From the NCBI RefSeq assembly GCF_051401765.1, contig NW_027480598.1, positions 620,001 to 684,000 on the forward strand: 64,000 nt of DNA, read 5' to 3'. The first letter of the stretch is position 1, and each line of letters opens with the position of its first letter. The notes below the pieces were generated by a model. The model was not told the origin of the DNA and did not search any database. It worked only from the letters and a program-made list of their open reading frames with translations. This stretch comes from Calliopsis andreniformis. Taxonomy: Eukaryota > Arthropoda > Insecta > Hymenoptera > Andrenidae. Shown piece by piece: positions 41,321-54,226 of this stretch. The position numbers were made by a program, and so were the translations under genes.

Positions 41321-43399
41321 AATACTCAGTCTTCAATCCTCAATCCTCAATCCTCAATTCTCAATCCTCATTCTTCAATCCTCAATGCCCAATCATCAAT
41401 CTTCAATCCTCAATCCTCAATCCTCAATTCTCAATCCTCAATTCTCAATCCTAAGACCTCAAACATCAATACTCAACCCTCAGTCCTCGTCCTCAGTCCA
41501 CAAACCTCGATACTAAATCCTCAATCTTCAATTCTCAATCCTCAATCCTCAATCCTCAATCCTCAGTCCTCAAACATCAATACTCAACCCTCAGTCCTCG
41601 TCCTCAATCCACAACCCTCAATCCTCAATGCTCAATCTTCAATTCTCAATCCTCAATCCTCAATCCTCAATCCTCAAACCTCAGTCCTCAGTCCTCAGTC
41701 CTCAAACCTCAATCCTGAATCCTCAATCCGGAATCCTCAATCTTCAGCCTTCAGTCCTCAACAATCAGTTGTCAATCCTCAGTCCTCAATAGAATATCAT
41801 CAATTCACAGCTTTCAATACTCAATACTCCATCTGCAATCTTCAAATATCTATCCACAAACATCAATTCTCATCATTCAACCCTCAACACTCAGTCTTCA
41901 ATCCTCAATCCTCAATCCGCAATCCTCAATCCTCATTCTGCAATCCTCAATACCCAATCCTCAATCTTCAATCCTCAATCCTCAATCCTCAATGTTCAAT
42001 ACGCAATACCCAATCCTCAATCTTCAATCCTCAATCCTCAATCTTCAATCCTCAATACTCAATCTTCAATCCTCAATCCTCAATCCTCAATCCTCAAACC
42101 TCATTCTTCAATCCTCAACACCCAATCCTCAATCTTCAATCCTCAACCTTCAATCCTCAATTCTCAATCCTCAATCCTCAGTCCTCAGTCCTCAAACCTC
42201 AATCCTCAACCCTCAGCCCTCATCCTCAATCCTCAATCGACAATCCGCAATCCTCAATCTTCAACCCTCAATACTCAATCTTCAATCTTCATTCCTCAGT
42301 CCTCAAACCTCAATTCTGAATCCTCAATCCTGCATCCTCAATCTTCAGCCCTCAGTCCTCAACAATCAGTTCTCAATCCTCAACCCCCAATAGAATATCC
42401 TCATCTCACAGTTTTCAATACTCAATACTCAATCTGCAATCTTCAGATCTCTATCCACAAACATCAATTCTCATCACTCAACCCTCAATACTCAGTACCC
42501 GATCCTCAATCCTCAATCCTCAATCTTCAATCCTCAATACTCAATCCTCAACTCTCAATCCTCAATCCTCAGTCTTCAATCCTCAATTCTCGATCCCCAA
42601 TCCTCAGTCCTCAGTCCTCAAACCTCAATCCTCAAACCTCAGCCCTCATCCTCAATCCTCAATCGACACTCCGCAATCTTCAATCTTCAATCCTCAATAC
42701 TCAATCTTCAATCCTCAATCCTCAATCCTCAATCCTCAATCCTCAATCCTCAATCCTCATTCTTCAATCCTCAATACCCAATCCTCAATCTTCAATCCTC
42801 AATACTCAATCTTCAATCCTTAATCCTCAATTCTCAATCCTCAATGCTCAATACTCAATCGTCAATACTCAATCCCCAATCCTCAATCTTCAATCCTCAA
42901 TCCTCAATCCTCAATCCTCAATGCTCAATCTTCAATCCTCAATACTCAATCTTCAATCCTCAATCCTCAATCCTCAATCCTCAATCCTCAATCCTCAATC
43001 CTCAATCTTCAATCCTCAATACTCAAACTGCAATCCTCAATCCTCAATCTTCAATCCTCAATCCTCAATTCTCAATCCTCAATCATCAATCTTCAATCCT
43101 CAGACCTCAAACAGCAATACTCGACCGTCAGGCCTCGTCCTCAATCCACAACCTTCAATACTCAATCCTCAATCTTCAATCATCAATATTCAATCTTCAG
43201 TCCTCAATCCTCAATCCTCAATCCTCAGTCCTCAATCCTCAATGTTCAATGCGCAATACCCAATCCTCAGTCTTCAATCCTCAATCCTCAATCCTCAACC
43301 ATCAATCCTCAATCATCAATCCTCAGTCTTCAATACTCAATCCTCAACGCTCAATCCTCAATCCTCAATACTCAACCATCAATCCTCAATTCTCAATAC

Positions 43400-43559
43400 T
43401 CAATAGAATATCCTGAATTCTCAGGATTCTATAGTCAAACCTCAATCCTCAACCCTCAGCCCTCATTCTCAATCCTCAATCCACAATCCTCAAACCTCAA
43501 TCCTCAACCGTCAGTCCTCGTCCTCAATCCTCAACACTCAATCCTCAATCCTCCCATCT
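43400..43559. repeat. Module B, example copy (24 copies): core, dyad, then 6-, 6- and 8-mer units
   Basis: The copy begins tcaatag aatatcc tgaattc tcaggat tctatag tcaaacc. It then contains a 6-mer tcattc (43463-43468), a 6-mer tcgtcc (43518-43523) and an 8-mer tcccatct (43552-43559), and is otherwise heptamers. The t of tagaat in the B copies is at 752, 4739, 11059, 14411, 15753, 17348, 21520, 25682, 26310, 30260, 30839, 31405, 36747, 38988, 40099, 43404, 44515, 48465, 49044, 49610, 53539, 56320, 58515 and 59088. Some copies lack the later 8-mer. Where C follows B directly (15753/16046, 21520/21813, 26310/26603, 40099/40392, 44515/44808) the spacing is exactly 293 bp, which is 42 units less one base. 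Confidence 0.85.
43552..43559. repeat. Octamer register break tcccatct
   Basis: An 8-bp unit sits between tcaatcc and tcaatca. The same octamer occurs after module B near 15897, 17495, 21668, 26457, 30987, 39136, 40250, 44660, 49190, 53690, 56467 and 58670, and in a shorter context near 31330, 49535 and 59007. It offsets one of the two preceding 6-mers. Confidence 0.75.
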
Positions 43560-44000
43560 TCAATCATCAATACTCAATCTTCAATCCTCAATCCTCAATC
43601 CTCAGTCCTCAAACATCAATCCTGAATCCTCAATCCTGAATCCTCAACCTTCAGCCCAGTGTCCACAACAATCAGTTGTCAATCCTCAATCCTCAATAGA
43701 ATATCCTCAATTCACAGTTTTCAATGCTCAATACTCAATCTGCAATCTTCAGATCTCTATCCACAAACATCAATTCTTATCACTCAACCCTGAATACTCA
43801 GACCCCAATCCTCAATCTTCAATCGTCAATCCTCAATCGTCAATCCTCATTCTTCAACACTCAATACCGAATCCTCAATTTTCAATCCTCAATACTCAAT
43901 CCTCAACTCTCAATCCTCAATCCTCAGTCCTCAATCCTCAATTCTCGATCCTCAATCCTCAGTCCTCAGTCCTCAAACCTCAATCCTCAACCCTCAGCCC

Positions 44001-47000
44001 TCATCCTCAATCCTCAATCGACACTCCGCAATCTTCAATCTTCAATCCTCAATACTCAATCTTCAATCCTCAATCCTCAGTCCTCAAACCTCAGTTCTGA
44101 ATCCTCAATCCTGAGTCCTCAGCCTTCAGCCATCAGACCACAACAATCAGTAGTCAATCCTCAATCCTCAATAGAATATCCTCAATTCACAGTTTTCAAT
44201 ACTCAATAGTCAATCTGCAATCTTCAAACCTCTATCCACAAACACCAATTCTCATCACTCAACCCTCAACACTCAGTCCTCGATGTTCAATCCTCAATCC
44301 TCTATTCTCAATCTTCAATCCTCAATACTAAATCTTCAGTCCTCAACCCTCAATCCTCAATCTTCAATCCTCAACACTGAATCTTCAATCCTCAATCCTG
44401 AATCCTCAATCCTCAACCATCAGTCCTCAATCATCAACCCTCAATCTTCTATACTCAATCCTCAATCCTCAATCCTCAATACTCATTCATCAATCCTCAA
44501 TTCTCAATACTCAATAGAATAGCCTGAATTCTCAGGATTCTATACCCAAACCTCAATCCTCAACCCTCAGCCCTCATTCTCAATCCTCGATCCACAATCC
44601 TCAAACCTCAATCCTCAACCGTCAGTCCTCGTCCTCAATCCTCAACCCTCAATCCTCATTCCTCCCATCTTCAATCATCAATACTGAATCTTCAATCCTC
44701 AACCCTCAGTCCTCAATGCTCAATCCTCAATCCTCAATTTTCAACACTCATCCCTCAACCATCAATCCTCAATACTCAATCATCAATCCTCAATTCTCAA
44801 TACTCAATAGAATATCCTGAATTCTCATGGTTCAGTACTCAATCCACAATATTCAATAATCAAATCTCAATCCACAAACATGAATTCTCAACTCTCAATC
44901 CTCAACGCTCAGACCTGTCTCTTCAATCCTACATCCTCAACTCTCAATCCTCAAGCGTCAATCCTCAATCCTCAATCCTCAATCCTCAACCCTCAATCCT
45001 CAGTCCTCAAACCTCAATCCCGAATCCACAATCCTGAATCCTCAATCTTCATCCCTCAGTACTCAAAAATCAATTGTCAATCCCCAATCCTCAATAGAAT
45101 ATCCTCAATTCACAGTTTTCAATACTCAATCCCCATTCTTCAATCTTCAAATCTCAATCCACAAACATCAATTCTCATCACTCAACCATCAACACTCAGT
45201 CCTCAATCTTCAATCCTCAATCCTCAATCCTCAATCTTCAATCCTCAATACTCAATCATCAATCCTCAATCCTCAATTCTCAATATTCAACACACAACCC
45301 TCAGCCATCAATCCTCAATACTCAACCATCAATCCTCAATTCTCAATACTCAATAGAATATCCTGAATTCTCATGGTTCAATGCTCGATCCACAAAATTC
45401 AATAATCAAACCTCAATCCTCAAACATCAATTCTCAACACTCAATCCTCAATACTTAGTCCTCTCTCTGCAATCCTCCATCCTCAATCCTCAATCCTCAG
45501 TCCTCAATCCTCAATCCTCGATCCTCAATCTTCAATCCTCAATACTCAATCATCAATCCTCCATCCTCAATACTCAATCGTCAACCCTCAATCCTCAATC
45601 GCCAGGCTTGAATCCTCAATACTCAATCTTCAATCCTCAATCCTCAATCCTCAATCCTCAATCCTCAATCTTCAATCCTCAGTCCCAAATCCTCAATCTT
45701 CAATACTCACACCTCAATCCTCAATCTTCAATCCTCAATACTCAGTCTTCAATCCTCAATCCTCAATCCTCAATTCTCAATCCTCATTCTTCAATCCTCA
45801 ATACCCAATCATCAATCTTCAATCCTCAATCCTCAATCCTCAATTCTCAATCCTCAATTCTCAATCCTAAGACCTCAAACATCAATACTCAACCCTCAGT
45901 CCTCGTCCTCAATCCACAAACCTCAATACTAAATCCTCAATCTTCAATTCTCAATCCTCAATCCTCAATCCTCAGTCCTCAGTCCTCAAACATCAATACT
46001 CAACCCCCAGTCCTCGTCCTCAATCCACAACCCTCAATCCTCAATCCTCAATCTTCAATTCTCAATCCTCAATCCTCAATCCTCAATCCTCAATCCTCAG
46101 TCCTCAGTCCTCAAACCTCAATCCTGAATCCTCAATCCGGAATCCTCAATCTTCAGCCTTCAGTCCTCAACAATCAGTTGTCAATCCTCAGTCCTCAATA
46201 GAATATCATCAATTCACAGTTTTCAATACTCAATACTCAATCTGCAATCTTCAAATATCTATCCACAAATATCAATTCTCATCATTCAACCCTCAACACT
46301 CAGTCTTCAATCCTGAATCCTCAATCCGCAATCCTCAATCCTCATTCTGCAATCCTCAATACCCAATCCTCAATCTTCAATCCTCAATCCTCAATGTTCA
46401 ATACGCAATACCCAATCCTCAATCTTCAATCCTCAATCCTCAATCCTCAATCCTCAATCCTCAATCCTCAATCTTCAATCCTCAATACTCAATCTTCAAT
46501 CCTCAATCCTCAATCCTCAATCCTCAACCCTCATTCTTCAATCCTCAACACCCAATCCTCAATCTTCAATCCTCAACCTTCAATCCTCAATTCTCAATCC
46601 TCAATCCTCAGTCCTCAGTCCTCAAACCTCAATCCTCAACCCTCAGCCCTCATCCTCAATCCTCAATCGACAATCCGCAATCCTCAATCTTCAATCCTCA
46701 ATACTCAATCTTCAATCTTCATTCCTCAGTCCTCAAACCTCAATTCTGAATCCTCAATCCTGCATCCTCAATCTTCAGCTCTCAGTCCTTAACAATCAGT
46801 TGTCAATCCTCAACCCCCAATAGAATATCCTCATCTCACAGTTTTCAATACTCAATACTCAATCTGCAATCTTCAGATCTCTATCCACAAACATCAATTC
46901 TCATCACTCAACCCTCAATACTCAGTACCCGATCCTCAATCCTCAATCCTCAATCTTCAATCCTCAATACTCAACCTTCAATCCTCAATCCTCAATCCTC

Positions 47001-50000
47001 AATCCTCAATCCTCAATCCTCATTATTCAATCCTCAATACCCAATCCTCATTCTTCAATCCTCAATCCTCAATCCTCAATTCTCAACCCTCAATCCTCAG
47101 TCCTCAGTCCTCAAACCTCAATCCTCAAACCTCAGCCCTCATCCTCAATGCTCAATCCTCAATCCTCAAACCTCAATCTTCAATCCTCAATACTCAATCT
47201 TCAATCTTCAATCCTCAGTCCTCAAACCTCAATTCTGAATCCTCAATCCTGCATCCTCAATCTTCAGCCCTCAGTCCTCAACAATCAGTTGTCAATCCTC
47301 AATCCCCAATAGAATATCCTCAACTCACAGTTTTCAATACTCAATACTCAATCTGCAATCTTCAAATCTCTATCCACAAACATCAATTCTCATCACTCAA
47401 CCCTGAACGCTCAGTCCTCAATGTTCAATCCTCAATTCTCAATTCTCAATCTTCAATCCTCAATACTGAATCATCAATCATCAATCCTCAATCCTCAATC
47501 CTCAATCCTCAATCCTCAATCTTCAATCCTCAATGCTCAATCCTCAATCCTCAATCCACAGTCCTTAATCCTCAATCCTCAATCCTCAAACCTCGATCCT
47601 CAATCCTCAATCATCAATATTCAATCTTCAGTCCTCAATCCTCAATTCTCAATCCTCAATACTCAATCTTCAATCCCCCATCCTCAATCCTCAATCCTCA
47701 ACCCTCAATCCTCAATCGCCAGGCTTGAATCCTCAATACTCAATCTTCTATCCTCAATCCTCAAGCCTCATTCCTCAATCCTCATTCTTCAACACTCAAT
47801 ACCCAATCCTCAATTTTCAATCCTCAATACTCAATCCTCAACTCTCAATCCTCAATCCTCAGTCCTCAATTCTCAATTCTCGATCCTCAATCCTCAGTCC
47901 TCAGTCCTCAAACCTCAATCCTCAGTCCTCAAACCTCAGTTCTGAATCGTCAATTCTGAGTCCTCAACCTTCAGCACTCAGACCACAACAATCAGTAGTC
48001 AATCCTCAATCCTCAATAGAATATCCTCAATTCACAGTTTTGAAAACTCAATAGTCAATCTGCAATCTTCAAACCTCTATCCACAAACACCAATTCTCAT
48101 CACTCAACCCTCAACACTCAGTCCTCGATGTTCAATCCTCAATCCTCTATTCTCAATCTTCAATCCTCAATACTAAATCTTCAGTCCTCAACACTCAATC
48201 CTCAATCCTCAATCCTCAATCCTCAATCTTCAACCCTCAGTCCCCAATCCTCAACCTTCTATCCTCAATACTCAATCCTCAATACTCAATCCTCAATCCT
48301 CAATCTTCAATCCTCAACACTCAATCTTCAATCCTCAATCCTGAATCCTCAATCCTCAACCATCAGTCCTCAATCATCAACCCTCAATCTTCTATACTCA
48401 ATCCTCAATCCTCAATCCTCAATCCTCAATACTCAACCATCAATCCTCAATCCTCAATACTCAATAGATTAGCCTGAATTCTCAGGATTCTATACTCAAA
48501 CCTCAATCCTCAACCCTCAGCCCTCATTCTCAATCCTCGATCCACAATCCTCAATTTTCAATCCTCAATACTCAATCTTCAACCCCTATACCTCAATTCT
48601 CAATCCTCAATGCTCAATACTCAATCGTCAATCCTCAATCCTCAATCTTCAACCCACAATACTCAAACTGCAATCCTCAATCCTCAATCTTCAATCCTCA
48701 ATCCTCAATTCTCAATCCTCAATCATCAATCTTCAATCCTCAGGCCTCTAACAGCAATACTCGACCGTCAGGCTTCGTCCTCAATCCACAACCTTCAATG
48801 CTCAATCCTCAATCTTCAATCATCAATATTCAATCTTCAGTCCTCAATCCTCAATCCTCAATCCTCAGTCCTCAATCCTCAATGTTCAATGCGCAATACC
48901 TAATCCTCAGTCTTCAATCCTCAATCCTCAATCCTCAACCATCAATCCTCAATCATCAATCCTCAATCTTCAATACTCAATCCTCAACGCTCAATCCTCA
49001 ATCCTCAATACTCAACCATCAATCCTCAATTCTCAATACTCAATAGAATATCCTGTATTCTCAGGATTCTATAGTCAAACCTCAATCCTCAACCCTCAGC
49101 CCTCATTCTCAATCCTCAATCCACAATCCTCAAACCTCAATCCTCAACCGTCAGTCCTCGTCCTCAATCCTCAACACTCAATCCTCAATCCTCCCATCTT
49201 CAATCATCAATACTCAATCTTCAATCCTCAATCCTCAATCCTCAGTCCTCAAACATCAATCCTGAATCCTCAATCCTGAATCCTCAATCTTCAGCCCAGT
49301 GTCCTCAACAATCAGTTGTCAATCCTCAATCCTCAATAGAATATCCTCAATTCACAGTTTTCAATGCTCAATACACAATCTGCAATCTTCAGATGTCTAT
49401 CCACAAACATCAATTCTTATCACTCAACCCTGAATACTCAGTCCCTAATCCTCAATCCTCAATCCACAATCCTCAAACCTCAATCCTCAACCGTCAGTCC
49501 TCGTCCTCAATCCTCAACACTCAATCCTCAATCCTCCCATCTTCAATCCTCAATCCTCAATCCTCAATCCTCAATACTCAATCATCAGCCCTCAATTCTC
49601 AATACTCAATAGAATATCCTGAATTCTCAGGATTCCATACTCAAACCTCAATCCTCAACCCTCAATCCTCAGTCCTCAAACCTCAATCCCGAATCCACAA
49701 TCCTGAATACTCAATCTTCAGCCCTCAGTCCTCAAAAATCACTTGTCAATCCTCAATCCTCAATAGAATATCTTGAATTCACAGTTTTCAATACTCAATC
49801 CCCATTCTTCAATCTTCAAATCTCAATCCACAAACATCAACTCTCATCACTCAACCCTCAACACTCAGTCCTCAATCTTCAATCCTCAATTCTCAATCCT
49901 CAATCTTCAATCCTCAATACACAATCTTCAATACTCAATCCTCAATTCTCAATCCTCAATGCTCAATCCTCAATCGTCAATCCTCAATCCCCAATCCTCA

Positions 50001-50230
50001 ATCTTCAATCCTCAATCCTCAATCCTTAATACTCAATCCTCAATCTTAAATCCTCAATACTCAATCTTCAATCCTCAATCATCAATCCTCAATCCTCAAT
50101 CCTCAACCCTAAATTATCAATGTTCAATCCTCAATACCCAATCCTCAGTCTTCAATCCTCAATCCTCAATCCTCAATCCTCAATCCTCAATCCTCAGTCC
50201 TCAAACCTCAATCCTGAATCCTCAATCCTG
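44001..50230. repeat. 6.2-kb duplicated block, copy 2
   Basis: Partner of 25,796-32,025. It begins inside copy 2 of the 4.4-kb tandem duplication, so the two duplications are nested: the 44.0-45.7 kb part also matches 39.6-41.3 kb. No length change was seen across the 6.2 kb. Confidence 0.85.
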
Positions 50231-51765
50231 AATCCTCAATCTTCAGCCCTGAGTCCTCAAAAATCAGTCGCCAATCCTCAATCCTGAATAGAATATCCTC
50301 AATTCACAGTCTTCAATACTCAATACTCAATCTGCAATCTTCAGATCTCTATCCACAAACATCAATTCTCATCACTCAACCCTCAATACTCAGTACCCGA
50401 TCCTCAACCTTCAATCCTCAATCCTCAATCCTCAATCCTCAATCTTAAAATTCAATCCTCAATATTCAATCTTCAATCCTCAATCCACAATCCTCAATCC
50501 TCAATCATCAACCCTCAGTCCCAAACCCTCAATCTTCAATGCTCAATCCTCGATCCCCTATCTTCAATCCTCAATCCACAATCCTCAATCCTCAATCCTC
50601 AATCCTCAATCTTCAATCCTCAGTCCCAAATACTCAATCTTCAATACTCACACCTCAATCCTTAATCTTCAATCCTCAATACTCAGTCTTCAATCCTCAA
50701 TCCTCAATCCTCAATACTCAGTCTTCAATCCTCAATCCTCAATCCTCAATCCTCAATCCTCAGTCCTCAATTCTCAATCCTCAATTCTCAATCCTAAGAC
50801 CTCAAACATCAATACTCAACCCTCAGTCCGCGTCCTCAATCCACAAACCTCAATACTAAATCCTCAATCTTCAATTCTCAATCCTCAATCCTCAATCCTC
50901 AATCCTCAGTCCTCAAACATCAATACTCAACCCTCAGTCCTCGTCCTCAATCCACAACCCTCAATCCTCAATCCTCAATCTTCAATTCTCAATCCTCAAT
51001 CCTCAATCCTCAATCCTCAATCCTCAGTCCTCAGTCCTCAAACCTCAATCCTGAATCCTCAATCCGGAATCCTCAATATTCAGCCTTCAGTCCTCAACCC
51101 TCAATCCTCAATCCTCAATCTTCAATCATCAATACTCAACCTTCAATCCTCAATCCTCAATCCTCAATCTTCAATCCTCAATCCTCAATATTCAACGCAC
51201 AACCCTCAACCATCAATCCTCAATACTCAACCATCAATCCTCAATTCTCAATACCCAAAAGAATATCCTGAATTCTCATGGTTCAATACTCAATCCACAA
51301 TATTCAATAATCAAATCTCAATCCTCAAACATCAATTCTCAACACGCAATCCTCAACACTCAGTCCTCTCTCTTCAATCCTCCATCCTCAATCCTCAATC
51401 TTCAAACCTCAATCCTCAATCCACAATCCTCAATCCTCAATCCACAATCTTCAATCCTCAGTCCCAAATCCTCAATCTTCAATACTCAATCCTTAATCCT
51501 CAATCTTCAATCCTCAATCCTCAGTCCACAAACCTCAATTCTGAATCCTCAATCCTGAGTCCTCAATCTTCAGCCCTCAGTCCTCAACAATCAGTAGTCA
51601 ATCCTCAATCCTCAGTAGAATATCCTCAATACACAGCTTTCAACACTCAATACTCGATCTGCAATCTTCAAACCACTATCCACAAACATCAATTCTCATC
51701 ACTCAACCCTCAACACTCAGTCCTCAAACTTCAAACCTCAATCCTCAATTCTCAATCTGCAATCC
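50075..51765. repeat. 1.7-kb duplicated block, copy 1 (offset 4,152 bp)
   Basis: Matches 54,227-55,917, with landmarks such as the C core (51261 to 55413) at exactly +4,152. Small differences occur near 51,121-51,185, for example tattcaacgcac here and tattcaactcac there. It includes the taaatta unit, the taaaat hexamer and a pair of module P copies. Confidence 0.78.
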
Positions 51766-53139
51766 TCAATACTGAACCTTCAATCCTCAATCCTCAATCC
51801 TCAATCCTCAATCCTCAATCCTCAATACTCAATCCTCAATCCTCAATCCTCAATCCTCAATCTTCAATCCTCAATACTCAATCTTCTATCCTCAATTCTA
51901 TATCCTCAATCCTCAATCATCAATCCTCAATCATCAATCCTCAATCTTCAATCCTCAATACTCAAACTGCAATCCTCAATCCTCAGTCCTCACTCCTCAA
52001 TCCACATTCTTCAATCCTCAATACCGAATCCTCAATCTTCAATCCTCAATCCTCAATCCTCAATTCTCAATCCTCAATCCTCAATCCTCAATCCACAATC
52101 TTCAATCATTAATATTCAATCTTCAATCCTCAATCCTCAATCCTCAATCTTCAATCCTCAATCCTCAGTCCACAAACCTCAATTCTGAATCCTCAATCCT
52201 GAGTCCTCAATCTTCAGCCCTCAGTCCTCAACAATCAGTAGTCAATCCTCAATCCTCAGTAGAATATCCTCAATACACAGCTTTCAACACTCAATACTCG
52301 ATCTGCAATCTTCAAACCACTATCCACAAACATTAGTTCTCATCACTCAACCCTCAACACTCAGTCCTCAAATTTCAAACCTCAATCCTCAATTCTCAAT
52401 CTGCAATCCTCAATACTGAACCTTCAATCCTCAATCCTCAATCCTCAATCCTCAATCTTCAATCATCAATATTCAATCTTCAGTCCTCAATCCTCAATTC
52501 TCAATCCTCAATACTCAATCTTCAATCCCCCATCCTCAGTCCTCAATCCTCAACCCTCAATCCTCAATCGCCAGGCTTGAATCCTCAATACTCAATCTTC
52601 TATCCTCAATCCTCAAGCCTCATTCCTCAATCCTCATTCTTCAACACTCAATACCCAATCCTCAATTTTCAATCCTCAATACTCAATCCTCAACTCTCAA
52701 TCCTCAATCCTCAGTCTTCAATCCTCAATTCTCGATCCTCAATCCTCAGTCCTCAGTCCTCAAACCTCAATCCTCAAACCTCAGCCCTCATCCTCAATCC
52801 TCAATCGACACTCCGCAATCTTCAATCTTCAATCCTCAATACTCAATCTTCAATCCTCAATCCTCAATCCTCAATCCTCAATCCTCAATCCTCATTCTTC
52901 AATCCTCAATACCCAATCCTCAATCTTCAATCCTCAATACTCAATCTTCAATCCTTAATCCTCAATTCTCAATCCTCAATGCTCAATACTCAATCGTCAA
53001 TACTCAATCCCCAATCCTCAATCTTCAATCCTCAATCCTCAATCCTCAATCCTCAATCCTCAATCTTCAATCCTCAATACTCAATCTTCAATCCTCAATC
53101 CTCAATCCTCAATCCTCAATCCTCAATCCTCAATCCTCA

Positions 53140-54185
53140 ATCTTCAATCCTCAATACTCAAACTGCAATCCTCAATCCTCAATCTTCAATCCTCAATCCT
53201 CAATTCTCAATCCTCAATCATCAATCTTCAATGCTCAGACCTCAAACAGCAATACTCGACCGTCAGGCCTCGTCCTCAATCCACAACCTTCAATACTCAA
53301 TCCTCAATCTTCAATCATCAATATTCAATCTTCAGTCCTCAATCCTCAATCCTCAATCCTCAGTCCTCAATCCTCAATGTTCAATGCGCAATACCCAATC
53401 CTCAGTCTTCAATCCTCAATCCTCAATCCTCAACCATCAATCCTCAATCATCAATCCTCAATCTTCAATACTCAATCCTCAACGCTCAATCCTCAATCCT
53501 CAATACTCAACCATCAATCCTCAATTCTCAATACTCAATAGAATATCCTGAATTCTCAGGATTCTATAGTCAAACCTCAATCCTCAACCCTCAGCCCTCA
53601 TTCTCAATCCTCAATCCACAATCCTCAAACCTCAATCCTCAACCGTCAGTCCTCGTCCTCAATCCTCAACACTCAATCCTCAATCCTCCCATCTTCAATC
53701 ATCAATACTCAATCTTCAATACGCAATCCTCAATCCTCAGTCCTCAAACATCAATCCTGAATCCTCAATCCTGAATCCTCAATCTTCAGCCCAGTGTCCA
53801 CAACAATCGGTTGTCAATCCTCAATCCTCAATAGAATATCCTCAATTCACAGTTTTCAATGCTCAATACTCAATCTGCAATCTTCAGATCTCTATCCACA
53901 AACATCAATTCTTATCACTCAACCCTGAATACTCAGTCCCTAATCCTCAATCCTCAATCCTCATTCGTCAACCTTCAATCCTCAATACTCAATCTTCAAT
54001 CCTCAATCCTCAATCCTCAATCCTCAATCCTCAATCCTCAATCTTCAATCCTCAATACTCAATCTTCAATCCTCAATCCTCAATCCTCAATCCTCAATCC
54101 TCAATCCTCAATCCTCAATCCTCATTCGTCAACCTTCAATCCTCAATACTCAATCTTCAATCCTCAATCCTCAATCCTCAATCCT
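53140..54185. repeat. 1.0-kb duplicated block, copy 1 (offset 2,781 bp)
   Basis: Matches 55,921-56,966 at +2,781 bp, with B dyads at 53541 and 56322. It carries aaactgcaatcc, the cgaccgtcagg segment and the tcgtcc and tcccatct units. The same material also resembles 36.3-36.8, 38.6-39.4 and 43.0-43.8 kb. Confidence 0.77.
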
Positions 54186-54226
54186 CAATACTCAACCATC
54201 AATCCTCAATACTCAATCTGCAATCC

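Larger units (their letters stand above)
41321..45736. repeat. 4.4-kb tandem duplication, copy 2
   Basis: Second copy of the preceding block, with module cores at exactly +4,416: B at 43404 and 44515, C at 44808 and 45354. It carries one additional heptamer and a few substitutions, for example ccctcagtcctc near 44,705 where copy 1 has ccctcaatcctc. Beyond about 45.74-45.80 kb it continues into the block shared with 27.5-32.0 kb. Confidence 0.85.

Noticed and set aside
43400..43559. CENP-B-box-like site in module B
   Set aside because: I looked for the TTCG...CGGG pattern and found nothing close. The module core is AT-rich and lacks the required G and C positions.
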